From: CAVXFS01 sp049582805
GTDB taxonomy: Bacteria > Pseudomonadota > Gammaproteobacteria > Burkholderiales > Gallionellaceae
DNA length: 64,000 bases
NCBI GenBank assembly: GCA_049582805.1
Contig: JBAUUR010000165.1
Coordinates: forward strand, 1 to 64,000
Reading direction: 5' to 3'
The translations under genes and the position numbers were made by a program. Below, piece by piece: positions 7,669-15,980 of the stretch (positions are counted from its first letter, which is position 1; every line of letters begins with the position of its first letter). The notes beneath the pieces were generated by a model. That model was not told the DNA's origin and searched no databases. It was given only the letters and a program-made list of their open reading frames with translations.

Positions 7669-9855
7669 ATGTTCAACTGGTTAAGAAAAGCAGATTCAAC
7701 TGCGAAAGCAGCACCAAATCCAGAAGTTGCCAATATTCCGGGCGAAGACTCGATCCCCCAGCTCGCAATTAGTGAAAGCGAAGCCTTCAAGAATCAGGGC
7801 AACGCCCATTTCGGCGACGGCAACCTGGATGAAGCCGCAGCCTGTTATCAACATGCCATCGCGTGCGATCCCCGCTATGCCGAAGCCTACAACAACCTCG
7901 GCTTTGTCTATCAGGCGCAAGGCAATCTGGAGGGGGCTGTAGCGCTTTATCGCAAAGCGGTCACGTTCAATCCGGACCTGTTGACGGCCCTTCTAAACCT
8001 TGGCTTTGGCCTGATGAACCTTGGACAAGCCGATGCTGCAGAGGAGAGTTTGCGCCGGGTGATCGCTCTTGCTCCTGAACATGTTGCCGCATTGCATAGT
8101 CTCGGCGTTATAGTCGCGCAACGCGGTGAATTCCTTCATGCCGAAACCCTGTTGCGGCAGGCGCTCGAACTGCAACCTGGATACGCTCAAGCCCACTTCA
8201 ACCTTGGCAATCTGTTCATGCAGGCCAAGCGTCTTCCCGAAGCGGAAGCATCCTACCGCCGTGCACTGGAACTGAAGCCGGATTACGCCGATGCCTTTAA
8301 TAACCTTGGCTACCTGCTCGTGGAAGTCAAGCGCCTGCCCGAAGCGGAAGCATGCTACCGCCGTGCGCTGGAACTGAAGCCGGACTACGCCGAAGCCCAT
8401 AACAACCTGGGCAACCTGCTCATGGAAGCCAAGCGCCTGCCCGAAGCGGAAGCGTCCTACCGCCGCGCGCTGGAACTGAAGCCGGATTACGCTAAAGCCC
8501 ATAATAATATGGGTACCTTGCTATTGAGAGCCAAGCGCCTGCCCGAAGCGGAAGCGTCCTACCGCCGTGCGCTGGAGTTACAGACAGATTTCGCCGATAC
8601 CCATAATAACCTTGGCTATCTGCTCGCGGAAGTCAGGCGCCTGCCCGAAGCGGAAGCGTCTTACCGCCGTGCGCTGGAACTGAAGCCGGATTACGCCGAA
8701 GCCCATAACAACCTGGGCAACCTGCTCATGGGAGCAAAGCGCCTGCCCGAAGCGGAAGCGTCCTACCGCCGTGCGCTGGAACTGAAGCCGGATTACGCCG
8801 AAGCGCATAACAACTTAGGCCACCTACTCTCGGAAACCACGCATTTGATTGAAGCTGAAGCCGCTTATCGCCGTGCACTGGAACTGAATCCGGATTATGC
8901 CCAAGCTCATTTCAATCTGAGTTTATTGCTCCTTGCCCTGGGACGATATGCCGAAGCCTGGCCGTATTTCGAGTACCGTTACGATTCGAACATGAAAAAA
9001 TCCACCAGCATTGTTCCGAACCTCCCTTACCCACAATGGCGCGGAGAATCTCTGGCCGGCAAATCGCTCGTGATCTGGCCGGAGCAAGGCTTTGGTGACT
9101 ACGTTCAGTTTGCCCGATATACCCTGTTGCTCAGGGAGCGAGGCGTCTCCCGCCTGACTTTGGTTTGTCATCCGTCACTCAAGGCATTGCTGGAAACTGC
9201 GGGAGGGGTGGATGCGGTCATCACGGATTTGGCGTTGTCCCCCTCACACGACTATTGGTCTTTTCCTTTAAGCCTTCCCTTGCATTTTGGCACCACCGTA
9301 GACACCATACAAGCCGCGCCGCCTTACCTGCATGCGTTGCCGACACGTGTGGATCGGTGGCGGGATCGCTTGCCCACGGGAAAATTCAAGGTGGGACTGG
9401 TCTGGAAAGGAAACGCAAACCACAAGAATGATGCTAGCCGTTCGTTGCCTGGGTTGCACACGCTCGCTTCGCTATGGTCTGTGCCGCATGTAACATTCAT
9501 TAGCCTGCAAAAAGGGCAGGGCGAGGAAGAAGCGAAGGAACCGCCGGCAGATCAGCCGATCCTCCCGCTGGGCTCGGACATCAATGATTTCGCCGATACA
9601 GCAGCCATCATAGATCAGTTGGATTTGGTAATCTGCGTTGACACGGCGATTGCCCACGTTGCGGGCGCCCTGGGCAAACCTTGCTGGGTGCTGCTCCCAG
9701 CCTTCGGTACCGACTGGCGCTGGCTCCGTGATCGGGAAGACAGCCCGTGGTACGCAAGCATGCGCCTGTTCCGGCAGAAAGATCCGGCGGACTGGGATCG
9801 ACCAGTGGAACACATCCGCCAAGAGCTTTTTGCGATTACCCATACTGCCTCATGA
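7669..9855 (+). CDS. TPR-repeat protein with C-terminal glycosyltransferase-like (GT9/GT41 type) domain
   Basis: A 728-residue two-part protein. Residues about 35-442 hold twelve tandem 34-residue tetratricopeptide repeats of the pattern EAEASYRRALELKPDYAEAH. The remaining 280 residues form a GT-B-like domain (VIWPEQGFGDYVQFARY, VGLVWKGNANHKNDASRS, LVICVDTAIAHVAGALGKPC). That architecture occurs in many environmental bacteria and resembles heptosyltransferase- or OGT-like enzymes whose TPR superhelix presents a protein substrate. Donor and acceptor are unknown. No signal peptide is visible, so the enzyme should be cytoplasmic. Repeats 5-11 are almost identical in DNA, so repeat number may vary. 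The ATG at 7669 lacks a strong ribosome-binding site. Confidence 0.85.
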   Translation: MFNWLRKADSTAKAAPNPEVANIPGEDSIPQLAISESEAFKNQGNAHFGDGNLDEAAACYQHAIACDPRYAEAYNNLGFVYQAQGNLEGAVALYRKAVTFNPDLLTALLNLGFGLMNLGQADAAEESLRRVIALAPEHVAALHSLGVIVAQRGEFLHAETLLRQALELQPGYAQAHFNLGNLFMQAKRLPEAEASYRRALELKPDYADAFNNLGYLLVEVKRLPEAEACYRRALELKPDYAEAHNNLGNLLMEAKRLPEAEASYRRALELKPDYAKAHNNMGTLLLRAKRLPEAEASYRRALELQTDFADTHNNLGYLLAEVRRLPEAEASYRRALELKPDYAEAHNNLGNLLMGAKRLPEAEASYRRALELKPDYAEAHNNLGHLLSETTHLIEAEAAYRRALELNPDYAQAHFNLSLLLLALGRYAEAWPYFEYRYDSNMKKSTSIVPNLPYPQWRGESLAGKSLVIWPEQGFGDYVQFARYTLLLRERGVSRLTLVCHPSLKALLETAGGVDAVITDLALSPSHDYWSFPLSLPLHFGTTVDTIQAAPPYLHALPTRVDRWRDRLPTGKFKVGLVWKGNANHKNDASRSLPGLHTLASLWSVPHVTFISLQKGQGEEEAKEPPADQPILPLGSDINDFADTAAIIDQLDLVICVDTAIAHVAGALGKPCWVLLPAFGTDWRWLRDREDSPWYASMRLFRQKDPADWDRPVEHIRQELFAITHTAS
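8185..8898 (+). repeat. Seven tandem 102-base repeats inside the TPR gene
   Basis: Seven consecutive 102-base units encode TPR units 5 to 11 (residues 173-410). Units 5-10 share long identical DNA stretches such as CGCCTGCCCGAAGCGGAAGC, far closer than protein selection alone requires. This indicates recent unit duplication or gene conversion. The units stay in frame, so gain or loss of copies would change superhelix length without breaking the protein. Confidence 0.85.
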
Positions 9856-10216
9856 CAAGCTGATGCTGCGACTCTAGCGCCCATGCTGCAAGCAATCAAA
9901 TTCCAAGGAATGGCGGCATTGCTGGTCAGTATTAATGAGGGCAATTAACAGCGTCTGTGTCGCAAATAATTTCCGGGGGCAGCCCTGCGGCCAAATTGCC
10001 CGGGGTCAATAAGTAATCCCCAGCACGTTAAGCGCAGTTCCGATCTGTAGCGAGCCGTCGTTGATCTGCTCCAGTGCAGCCGCGTACTTTCCCAGTTTCG
10101 CGTCCGCATCCGCCTGCCGCCGTCCTGCTTTGGCCGTAATAGCCACGTAAAGGATTTTATATGGGGGGCAACGGTGCTAAAATCCGGATCCCTGATCAGT
10201 ACCAAGGAGAACCCTC
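9856..10216. other. Intergenic region with a possible gene remnant
   Basis: This 361-base gap lies between the TPR gene and the PEBP-family gene. Its right end carries the likely promoter and an AAGGAG ribosome-binding site for the latter. The only coding-like feature is a short leftward frame, listed separately at 10006-10146. Nothing else is recognisable. Confidence 0.5.
10006..10146 (-). CDS. Possible small ORF or C-terminal gene remnant
   Basis: A 46-codon leftward frame from a GTG at 10146 reads with a natural protein-like composition: a helix AKLGKYAAALEQINDGSLQ, then a short hydrophobic tail GTALNVLGITY. There is no ribosome-binding site ahead of the GTG. The frame stays open only a few more codons upstream before a stop. 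It could be the surviving tail of a decayed gene or a chance frame. I do not recognise a family. Confidence 0.25.
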   Translation of the reverse strand: MAITAKAGRRQADADAKLGKYAAALEQINDGSLQIGTALNVLGITY

Positions 10217-10771
10217 ATGCGTCGCATGCTGTTTGCAGTTGCTTTAGCTGGTTTATCGACCTTGGCTTACGCCTCCGGCTTCAAGCTTTCCAGCCCGGAA
10301 ATCAAAGCCAACGGCATGATACCCAAGAGCTTCGAGTTCAATGGTTTTGGCTGTTCGGGTGAGAACAAATCGCCCGCACTCAAATGGAGCGGCGCCCCCA
10401 AGGACACGAAAAGCTTTGCCGTGACCGTGTACGACCCGGATGCGCCAACCGGCTCGGGCTGGTGGCACTGGATGGTCATCGACATCCCGGCCGATGTCAC
10501 CGAACTGGCTGCTGGCGCCGGGGCGGTCAACAGCACGACGCTGCCCAAAGGCGCGGTACAGAACCGTATAGACTACGGCGTGGCGGCCTGGGGTGGCACC
10601 TGCCCGCCACAGGGTGACAAGCCGCATCGCTATATCTTCACCGTGTATGCACTGAAGACTGAAAAGCTTGATGTTCCCGCCGATGCCACCGCTGCGTTGA
10701 CCGGCTTCATGATCCATGCGAACGCGCTGGGCAAGGCCAGCTTCACCGCCAAATACGGTCGCTCCAAGTAA
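10217..10771 (+). CDS. Periplasmic YbhB/YbcL-family (PEBP-like) protein
   Basis: A 184-residue protein with a clear signal peptide (MRRMLFAVALAGLSTLAYA, cleavage expected near residue 20), followed by the bacterial phosphatidylethanolamine-binding-protein fold. Family motifs visible are NKSPALKWSGAP, VTVYDPDAPTGSGWWHWMV (the ligand-pocket DPDAP and WWHW blocks), CPPQGDKPHRYIFTVYAL and GKASFTAKYGR. Bacterial homologues such as YbhB and YbcL have poorly defined roles, possibly in binding small ligands or inhibiting proteases. The start is supported by AAGGAG ten bases before the ATG. It appears monocistronic, convergent with cysN. Confidence 0.9.
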   Translation: MRRMLFAVALAGLSTLAYASGFKLSSPEIKANGMIPKSFEFNGFGCSGENKSPALKWSGAPKDTKSFAVTVYDPDAPTGSGWWHWMVIDIPADVTELAAGAGAVNSTTLPKGAVQNRIDYGVAAWGGTCPPQGDKPHRYIFTVYALKTEKLDVPADATAALTGFMIHANALGKASFTAKYGRSK

Positions 10772-10833
10772 GCTGTATCAGGCGGGATATAAGCATGTAG
10801 TCTGGGGTGAGGCACGAACCCCAGCGTTCGACT

Positions 10834-12084
10834 TCAGGCAATCATCCCCGCCGCCACCGTATTGTTGGTCGCTTCATCAATCACGATGAAGCTGCCGGTA
10901 GAGCGGTTCTCGCTGTAGTGATCCAGCGCCAGCGGCTGTTGCACTTTCAGCGCCACGCGCGCGATGTCGTTCATGTTCAGCACGTTAGTCTGGTGATGCG
11001 CCAGCGTGTTCACATCGACGCGGTATTCGAGGCGCGAGAACAGGCTCTTCACCATGCGCGTGGTGTGCTTGATGATGTATTTGCGGTTCAGGTCCAGGGG
11101 CGATTCGGACAGCCAGCACAGCATGGCTTCGAATTCCTTGGTGACCTGCGGCGCCGCGTTCGCCTTGACAAACATGTCGCCGCGCGAGATGTCTATCTCG
11201 TCTTCCAGCGTCAGCGTGACGGACTGCGGTGCATAGGCGCGCTGCAGGTTGCCGTCGTAGGTCACGATCTCTTTCACCTTGCTGGTGCGGCCCGCTGGCA
11301 GCACGGTGATCTCGTCGCCGACCGCAATCTCGCCCGATTCGATTCGTCCGCTGAACCCCCTGAAGTCATGGTATTCCTGGGTCTGCGGGCGGCACACCCA
11401 TTGCACCGGGTAGCGGAAGTCGGCGGTGTTCACGTCATAGTCGATCACCACGTTTTCCAGGAACTCCAGCAATGGCGCGCCTTTGTACCAGCCCAGGTTG
11501 TCGCCGTGCTCCACCACCATGTCGCCGTTCAGCGCGGACATCGGGATGCAGGTCACCTCATGGATGCCGAGCTGCGCGGCAAAGGCGCGGTACTCGGCCG
11601 CGATGGCGTTGAAGGTGTCTTCCGAGTAATCCACCATGTCCATCTTGTTCACGGCCAGCACGATGTGCGGCACGCCGACCAGGCTGGCAAGGTAGGTATG
11701 GCGGCGCGTCTGCGTCAGCACGCCCTTGCGCGCATCGACCAGGATGACCACCAGGTTCGCCGTGCTCGCGGCAGTCACCATGTTGCGCGTGTACTGTTCA
11801 TGCCCCGGCGTATCGCCGATGATGAACTTGCGTTTGGGCGTGGCGAAATAGCGGTAGGCCACGTCGATGGTGATGCCCTGCTCGCGCTCGGCTTGCAGTC
11901 CATCGGTGAGCAAAGACAAATCAACTGTGGCCATGCCGCGCTTTTCGCTGGTTCTGGAAATCGCGGCGAACTGATCCTCGAAGATGGACTTCGAGTCGTG
12001 CAGCAGCCGCCCGATCAGCGTGCTCTTGCCGTCGTCCACGCTGCCGGCGGTGATGAAGCGGAGGAGTTGTATTGCGTTGCTCAT
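10834..12084 (-). CDS. cysN: Sulfate adenylyltransferase large subunit CysN
   Basis: CysN is the GTPase subunit of ATP sulfurylase. With CysD it makes adenosine 5'-phosphosulfate from ATP and sulfate, with GTP hydrolysis driving the reaction. The product shows the translational-GTPase G1 loop GSVDDGKSTLIGRL (about residues 13-26), the REQGITIDVAYRYF G2 region, DTPGHEQYT (G3) and NKMD (G4). Domains 2 and 3 follow, as in EF-Tu. The length is 416 residues from the ATG at 12084; a TTG two codons upstream is a weaker alternative. No CysC (APS kinase) domain is fused, consistent with direct APS reduction by the CysH encoded upstream. It is the last gene of the cys operon, separated from cysD by a GC-rich repeat. 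Confidence 0.95.
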   Translation of the reverse strand: MSNAIQLLRFITAGSVDDGKSTLIGRLLHDSKSIFEDQFAAISRTSEKRGMATVDLSLLTDGLQAEREQGITIDVAYRYFATPKRKFIIGDTPGHEQYTRNMVTAASTANLVVILVDARKGVLTQTRRHTYLASLVGVPHIVLAVNKMDMVDYSEDTFNAIAAEYRAFAAQLGIHEVTCIPMSALNGDMVVEHGDNLGWYKGAPLLEFLENVVIDYDVNTADFRYPVQWVCRPQTQEYHDFRGFSGRIESGEIAVGDEITVLPAGRTSKVKEIVTYDGNLQRAYAPQSVTLTLEDEIDISRGDMFVKANAAPQVTKEFEAMLCWLSESPLDLNRKYIIKHTTRMVKSLFSRLEYRVDVNTLAHHQTNVLNMNDIARVALKVQQPLALDHYSENRSTGSFIVIDEATNNTVAAGMIA

Positions 12085-12128
12085 AATCAAACCCTAGAAA
12101 ATTTCTATGTGGTAACGGGACTCCAGTT

Positions 12129-12223
12129 CCTTCCCCCTCTCAGGGGGAAGGTTAGGATGGGGGTGAAGCTCGCGACTTCTACCCCCCCACCCCAGCCCTC
12201 CCCCTGCAAGGGGGAGGGAGTTA
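12129..12223. repeat. G/C-run palindromic repeat between cysD and cysN
   Basis: The element contains CTTCCCCCTCTCAGGGGGAAG and CCCTCCCCCTGCAAGGGGGAG hairpins joined by GTTAGGATGGGGGT. It belongs to the same family as the copies inside leuS (38606-38685, 39663-39707) and at 54757-54940. Its right edge supplies the cysD stop codon at 12221-12223. It lies inside the cys operon, so its RNA would form hairpins between the two ATP-sulfurylase subunit genes. Confidence 0.8.
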
Positions 12224-13150
12224 GAAATATCCTTCCTTCTTGCGCAGCTCCATCGAAGCATCAGACGTCTGGTCGTCCATGCGCGTGGCGCCGCGTTCGG
12301 TGATACGCGTGGTCGCGGTCTCTGCGATGATCTCCAGTACGTTGCCTGCGGTCGACTCCACCGGCGCGGTACAGGTCATGTCGCCCACCGTGCGGAAACG
12401 CACCGAAACGACTTCCACTTTTTCTCCCGGCTGCGGCTGCACCAGATGCGACACCGGAATAACGGCATTGCCACGGCGTATGACTTCGCGTTCATGTGCG
12501 TAGTAAATATCGGGGATGTACAAATTCTCGCGCGCGATGTATTCCCAGATGTCCATCTCGGTCCAGTTGCTGATCGGGAACACGCGGATGTTCTCGCTGC
12601 TGTGCACGCGCGTGTTGTAAATGTCCCACAGCTCCGGGCGCTGGTTCTTCGGGTCCCACTGGCCGAACTCGTCGCGGAACGAGAAGATGCGCTCCTTGGC
12701 CCGCGCCTTTTCCTCGTCGCGCCGCGCACCGCCCATGCAGGCATCGAAGCCGAACTCGGCAATGGCCTCCAGCAACGTCACCGACTGGTACGGATTGCGC
12801 GGCTTGTCCGGGTCCTTGATGACGATGCTGCCACGCTTGATCGAGTCTTCCAGCGAACGCACGATCAGCCGCTCGCCGAGATCGGCCGCCAGTTTGTCGC
12901 GGCAGGCGATCACCTCGGGAAAGTTGTGCTCGGTGTCGATGTGCACCAGCGGGAACGGGAATTTCGCCGGACGGAACGCCTTCTCGGCCAAACGCAGCAT
13001 CACGATGGAATCCTTGCCGCCGGAGAACAGCAGCGCAGGATTTTTGCACTCGGCCGCGACCTCGCGCATGATATGAATGGATTCGCTCTCCAGCGCCTCC
13101 AGATGAGTGAAGGTGTGACTGCTCATGTTGTTTTTCTCGACCAGTTTCAT
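12221..13150 (-). CDS. cysD: Sulfate adenylyltransferase small subunit CysD
   Basis: CysD is the catalytic subunit of ATP sulfurylase, an adenine-nucleotide alpha-hydrolase fold enzyme. The PP-loop SGGKDSIVML sits about 50 residues in, followed by HIDTEHNFPEV, GGARRDEEKARAKER, and FPISNWTEMDIWEYI, all diagnostic. I chose the ATG at 13150 because of a GGGAAA ribosome-binding site. The ATG at 13126 gives 301 residues, closest to E. coli CysD, and is a real alternative. The frame continues upstream into a repeat element, so longer starts are unlikely. The stop codon lies at the edge of another repeat. The gene sits between cysH and cysN in the leftward operon. Confidence 0.93.
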   Translation of the reverse strand: MKLVEKNNMSSHTFTHLEALESESIHIMREVAAECKNPALLFSGGKDSIVMLRLAEKAFRPAKFPFPLVHIDTEHNFPEVIACRDKLAADLGERLIVRSLEDSIKRGSIVIKDPDKPRNPYQSVTLLEAIAEFGFDACMGGARRDEEKARAKERIFSFRDEFGQWDPKNQRPELWDIYNTRVHSSENIRVFPISNWTEMDIWEYIARENLYIPDIYYAHEREVIRRGNAVIPVSHLVQPQPGEKVEVVSVRFRTVGDMTCTAPVESTAGNVLEIIAETATTRITERGATRMDDQTSDASMELRKKEGYF

Positions 13151-13170
13151 GATATTTCCCGTTTCATCCA

Positions 13171-13209
13171 GTGGTGGACACACCACCAGGCGTCTTTATC
13201 CACCCTACA
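13171..13209. repeat. GTAGGGTGGATAA-family repeat at the cysH 3' end
   Basis: Read leftward, the sequence is CTGTAGGGTGGATAAAGACG followed by a GGTGGTGTGTCCACC inverted repeat. It matches the copy at 1211-1285 in sequence and layout. The cysH TAG stop (13205-13207) lies inside the GTAGGGTG arm, so insertion of the element probably reset the cysH C-terminus or landed exactly at it. It separates cysH from cysD within the operon. Confidence 0.7.
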
Positions 13210-13918
13210 GGCTAACGGCATGCTTCGCGTGCCTCGGAATATGAATCACGTGCAATCCACACTCCTTGTTCTGCGGATGCTCCCACCACCAGCGTCCGGC
13301 GCGAATGTCTTCGCCCGGCGTGACCGCGCGGGTGCATGGCTCACAGCCGATGCTGGGATAGAATCGGTCGTGCAGCTTGTTGTATGGCACATCATATTGC
13401 CTGATGTAGGCCCACACGTCATCATTGCTCCAGTCCAGCAGCGGGTTGAATTTATGCAGGCTGTTGCCTTCGTCAAAAGACAACAGCTGCAGAGTGCCGC
13501 GCGTCACCGCCTGATCCTGGCGCATGCCGGTGAGCCATGCGCGCTTGCCGGACAGTGCGCGGCGTAGCGGCTCCACCTTGCGGATGTGGCAGCAGCGCTT
13601 GCGCGCTTCCACACTGTCGTAGAAGCCATCCTTGCCGTACTGCGCGACATATTCCGCGATCAGCCGAGTGTCGGGATAATAGATTTGCAGCGGGATGTCA
13701 TAGTGCCGGCGCACTTCCTGCATCAACTCGTAAGTTTCTTTCGGCAGGCGGTTGGTATCCAGCGTGAACATCGCTATATCCGGCTGATGCTTGATGACCA
13801 AATCGGTGAGCACCATGTCTTCCGCGCCCAGGCTGTTGGCGAAGCTGACCGGTGCGTGCTCGCGCACCGCCTGCGCCAGCACGGCGATCACTTGCTCTAT
13901 TTTGTGTTCCAGTGTCAT
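13205..13918 (-). CDS. cysH: Adenylylsulfate (APS) reductase, 4Fe-4S assimilatory type
   Basis: This enzyme reduces APS to sulfite and AMP with thioredoxin as electron donor. At 237 residues it has the CysH fold: a FANSLGAEDMVL PP-loop-like region, FTLDTNRLPKETYEL, and the TGMRQDQAVTR block. Two cysteine pairs (ARKRCCHIRKVEPL near residue 109 and GCEPCTR near residue 192) are the [4Fe-4S] ligands that distinguish APS reductases from PAPS reductases. The C-terminal NKECGLH motif holds the catalytic cysteine. The start codon overlaps the cysI stop (ATGA), implying coupling. The absence of an APS kinase in this cluster fits the direct APS route. Confidence 0.95.
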   Translation of the reverse strand: MTLEHKIEQVIAVLAQAVREHAPVSFANSLGAEDMVLTDLVIKHQPDIAMFTLDTNRLPKETYELMQEVRRHYDIPLQIYYPDTRLIAEYVAQYGKDGFYDSVEARKRCCHIRKVEPLRRALSGKRAWLTGMRQDQAVTRGTLQLLSFDEGNSLHKFNPLLDWSNDDVWAYIRQYDVPYNKLHDRFYPSIGCEPCTRAVTPGEDIRAGRWWWEHPQNKECGLHVIHIPRHAKHAVSL

Positions 13919-15957
13919 ACCGCGATTCCTTCCGGCAACGCCTCGTTCAGATCCAGACCTTCATCCAGCGCCACGCACAAGGTGGCCACTTTTACCGTCC
14001 ACGCATCCACCGCCCGGTTCAGCGGCGACAGCGTCTCATCGGTCATTTCCTGTGCCCTGGTGAATATCCCTGCCAGTCGCCCAAACTCTTGCGTAATCTG
14101 ATCCGACCCCAGTTGCTCCAGCTGAACGGCAAGTTTGCCCATTTCGTCCTGACGGATTCCCCCCAGCAGCTGCGCCAGACCGCTGCCCAAGATGCGCAGG
14201 ATGGATTCGTTGCACTGCGCCGCTTCGGCATACTTGCGCTGGAACATGAGCGCGTTGCGATATTCACGCTCGTGCGCCGCTTCGAAGAAATTCGCGCCGA
14301 TCAATACCTGCGAGGCGCCCGCGCATTCGCCGCCGCCCAGTTGCAGCACGCGGAAATCGCTCTCGTCGCCATGGTCGCGCATCACCGCTGGCGCATCCGC
14401 TTCCTTGACTTCAGCCAGGTCAGCCAGCAGGTTTTTGAAATACCCGCTTTCCTGCTTGTGCGCCCAGTCGAAGAATATTTGTTCGCCGCTGTCCGCATAG
14501 GCCTGCTGCACGCGTTCGATGGCCTGTGTCACCCGCGCTGCCGGCACCGACGGCCCCTTCAGTGCCAGCTTGCCGCCGCCGAGTCCGTTGCCGCCGAAAT
14601 AGGTCTGGTAGTGCGGCACCAGCTTGCCGTGCAGGCGCTTGCCTTCGCCGTAGATGCCGATGTCCCCGGTCTCCGGCTGGGCGCAGCCGTTATGGCAGCC
14701 GGATACGCGGATGCTCAGGTCCCTGGGGCCGCCGGACAGCTTGGGCGCCACGATGGTGCTGGAGGTGATGCCCAGGCGGCAGGTGGATGTGCCGGGACAG
14801 GCCACGACGTTGTCGCCCCGGGCAGGCTCGCGCAATCCCAGCGCGGCGAAGCCGGCGCGCAACGCAGCAACTTTTTCCGATGAGACATTGGTAACCACCA
14901 GGTTCTGGTCCTGCGTGGTATGGACTTCGCCCAGCCCTTGCTCGTGCAGCAGGCTGGCAATGCCGCGCAGCTGCGGAACTTTCAGCTCTCCGAGCGGCAC
15001 GGCCAGCGGCAGTACGGATAATCCGCTTTGGTGCTGGGCAAACAGCGTGCGCGGCGCGCCGGGTCCGGGTGCCGCCACATCGCTGGACTTGCGCCATGCG
15101 CCTTGCGGAAAAGGCTTGTTTGCCAGCGCTTCCCTGGTACGCGTGAATTCCTCGCGGTATTTCTCGCGGAAACCGTCCGCGCCGAAGCGGTCGACCAGGA
15201 ACTTGATGCGCGATTTGGCGCGCTTGGTGCGGTCCGAATATTTGTTGTGCAGGGTCACCAGTGCTTCCAGCGCGAACAGCAATTCGCGTTCCGGGATGAA
15301 TTCCTCCACCACGATGGCCTCGTGCGGCTTGTGGCCGAGGCCGCCACCCGCTTTCACCATGAACCCGAACTGGCCGTTCCTGCTGACCGCCACCACCCCC
15401 GCATCGTGCAGCAGCGATTGCGCGCAGTCCGACTCGCAGCCGGAAAAGCTGATCTTGAACTTGCGCGGCATCTGCTGGGTGAGCGGGTTGCGCAGGAAAT
15501 GCTGCATCGCGCCGTCCAGATGTGTGCCGATATCTACATGCTCGCGCGGGCACACGCCCGCCAGCGGGCAGGCCGTCATGTTGCGTATCGTGTTGTTGCA
15601 CGCCTCGCGCGTGGTCAATCCTGACCGTGCCAGGCGACGCATCGCCTCCGGCGTTTGCGCCAGCGGAATGTAATGAATCTGGATGGACTGGCGCGTGGTG
15701 ATGTTGGCGTAGCCCTTCTGTGAGTATCTTTCCGTCACGTCTGCCAATGCGTCCAGTTGATCCGGCGTGATCCGTCCGCCGGGAACCTTGACGCGCAGCA
15801 TGTTCACGCCTTCCTGGCGCTGGCCATACACGCCCATCTGCAGGCGAGCGGAGGTAAATCTGTCGGCATCCATGTGGCCGTCAAAGAAGGTTTGTACTGC
15901 CTGTTCGAACAGGTTGATCTCTTCCAGATTCGACAGATTGCTTGCATTGATGCTCAT
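13915..15957 (-). CDS. cysI: Siroheme-dependent sulfite (nitrite/sulfite) reductase with duplicated cluster motifs
   Basis: A 680-residue siroheme/[4Fe-4S] reductase, by context the assimilatory sulfite reductase making sulfide for cysteine. Two ferredoxin-like plus NIR/SIR modules are visible. The second half has the canonical ligand set CPGTSTC (C387, C393) and CHNGC (C421, C425). Unusually, the first half also has CPLAGVC (C130, C136) and CESDC (C174, C178) at matching positions, where E. coli CysI has no cysteines. TTRQSIQIHY (about 87-96) carries siroheme-contact basic residues. A helical extension of about 140 residues (about 540-680) follows the catalytic core and is unassigned. No CysJ flavoprotein is encoded nearby, so the electron donor may be ferredoxin. 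Confidence 0.88.
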   Translation of the reverse strand: MSINASNLSNLEEINLFEQAVQTFFDGHMDADRFTSARLQMGVYGQRQEGVNMLRVKVPGGRITPDQLDALADVTERYSQKGYANITTRQSIQIHYIPLAQTPEAMRRLARSGLTTREACNNTIRNMTACPLAGVCPREHVDIGTHLDGAMQHFLRNPLTQQMPRKFKISFSGCESDCAQSLLHDAGVVAVSRNGQFGFMVKAGGGLGHKPHEAIVVEEFIPERELLFALEALVTLHNKYSDRTKRAKSRIKFLVDRFGADGFREKYREEFTRTREALANKPFPQGAWRKSSDVAAPGPGAPRTLFAQHQSGLSVLPLAVPLGELKVPQLRGIASLLHEQGLGEVHTTQDQNLVVTNVSSEKVAALRAGFAALGLREPARGDNVVACPGTSTCRLGITSSTIVAPKLSGGPRDLSIRVSGCHNGCAQPETGDIGIYGEGKRLHGKLVPHYQTYFGGNGLGGGKLALKGPSVPAARVTQAIERVQQAYADSGEQIFFDWAHKQESGYFKNLLADLAEVKEADAPAVMRDHGDESDFRVLQLGGGECAGASQVLIGANFFEAAHEREYRNALMFQRKYAEAAQCNESILRILGSGLAQLLGGIRQDEMGKLAVQLEQLGSDQITQEFGRLAGIFTRAQEMTDETLSPLNRAVDAWTVKVATLCVALDEGLDLNEALPEGIAV

Positions 15958-15980
15958 TGCGATTTCCTTTTACAAAATTC

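Noticed and set aside
8185..8898. Regular repeats resembling a CRISPR array
   Set aside because: The period is 102 bases with no spacers, and it encodes TPR units in an open frame.
10807..12303. Long rightward open frame over cysN
   Set aside because: It is the antisense shadow of cysN, rich in His, Gln and Arg, with no recognisable protein family.
12446..13567. Long rightward open frame over cysD and cysH
   Set aside because: Antisense shadow of two well-supported genes and it runs through the intergenic repeat.
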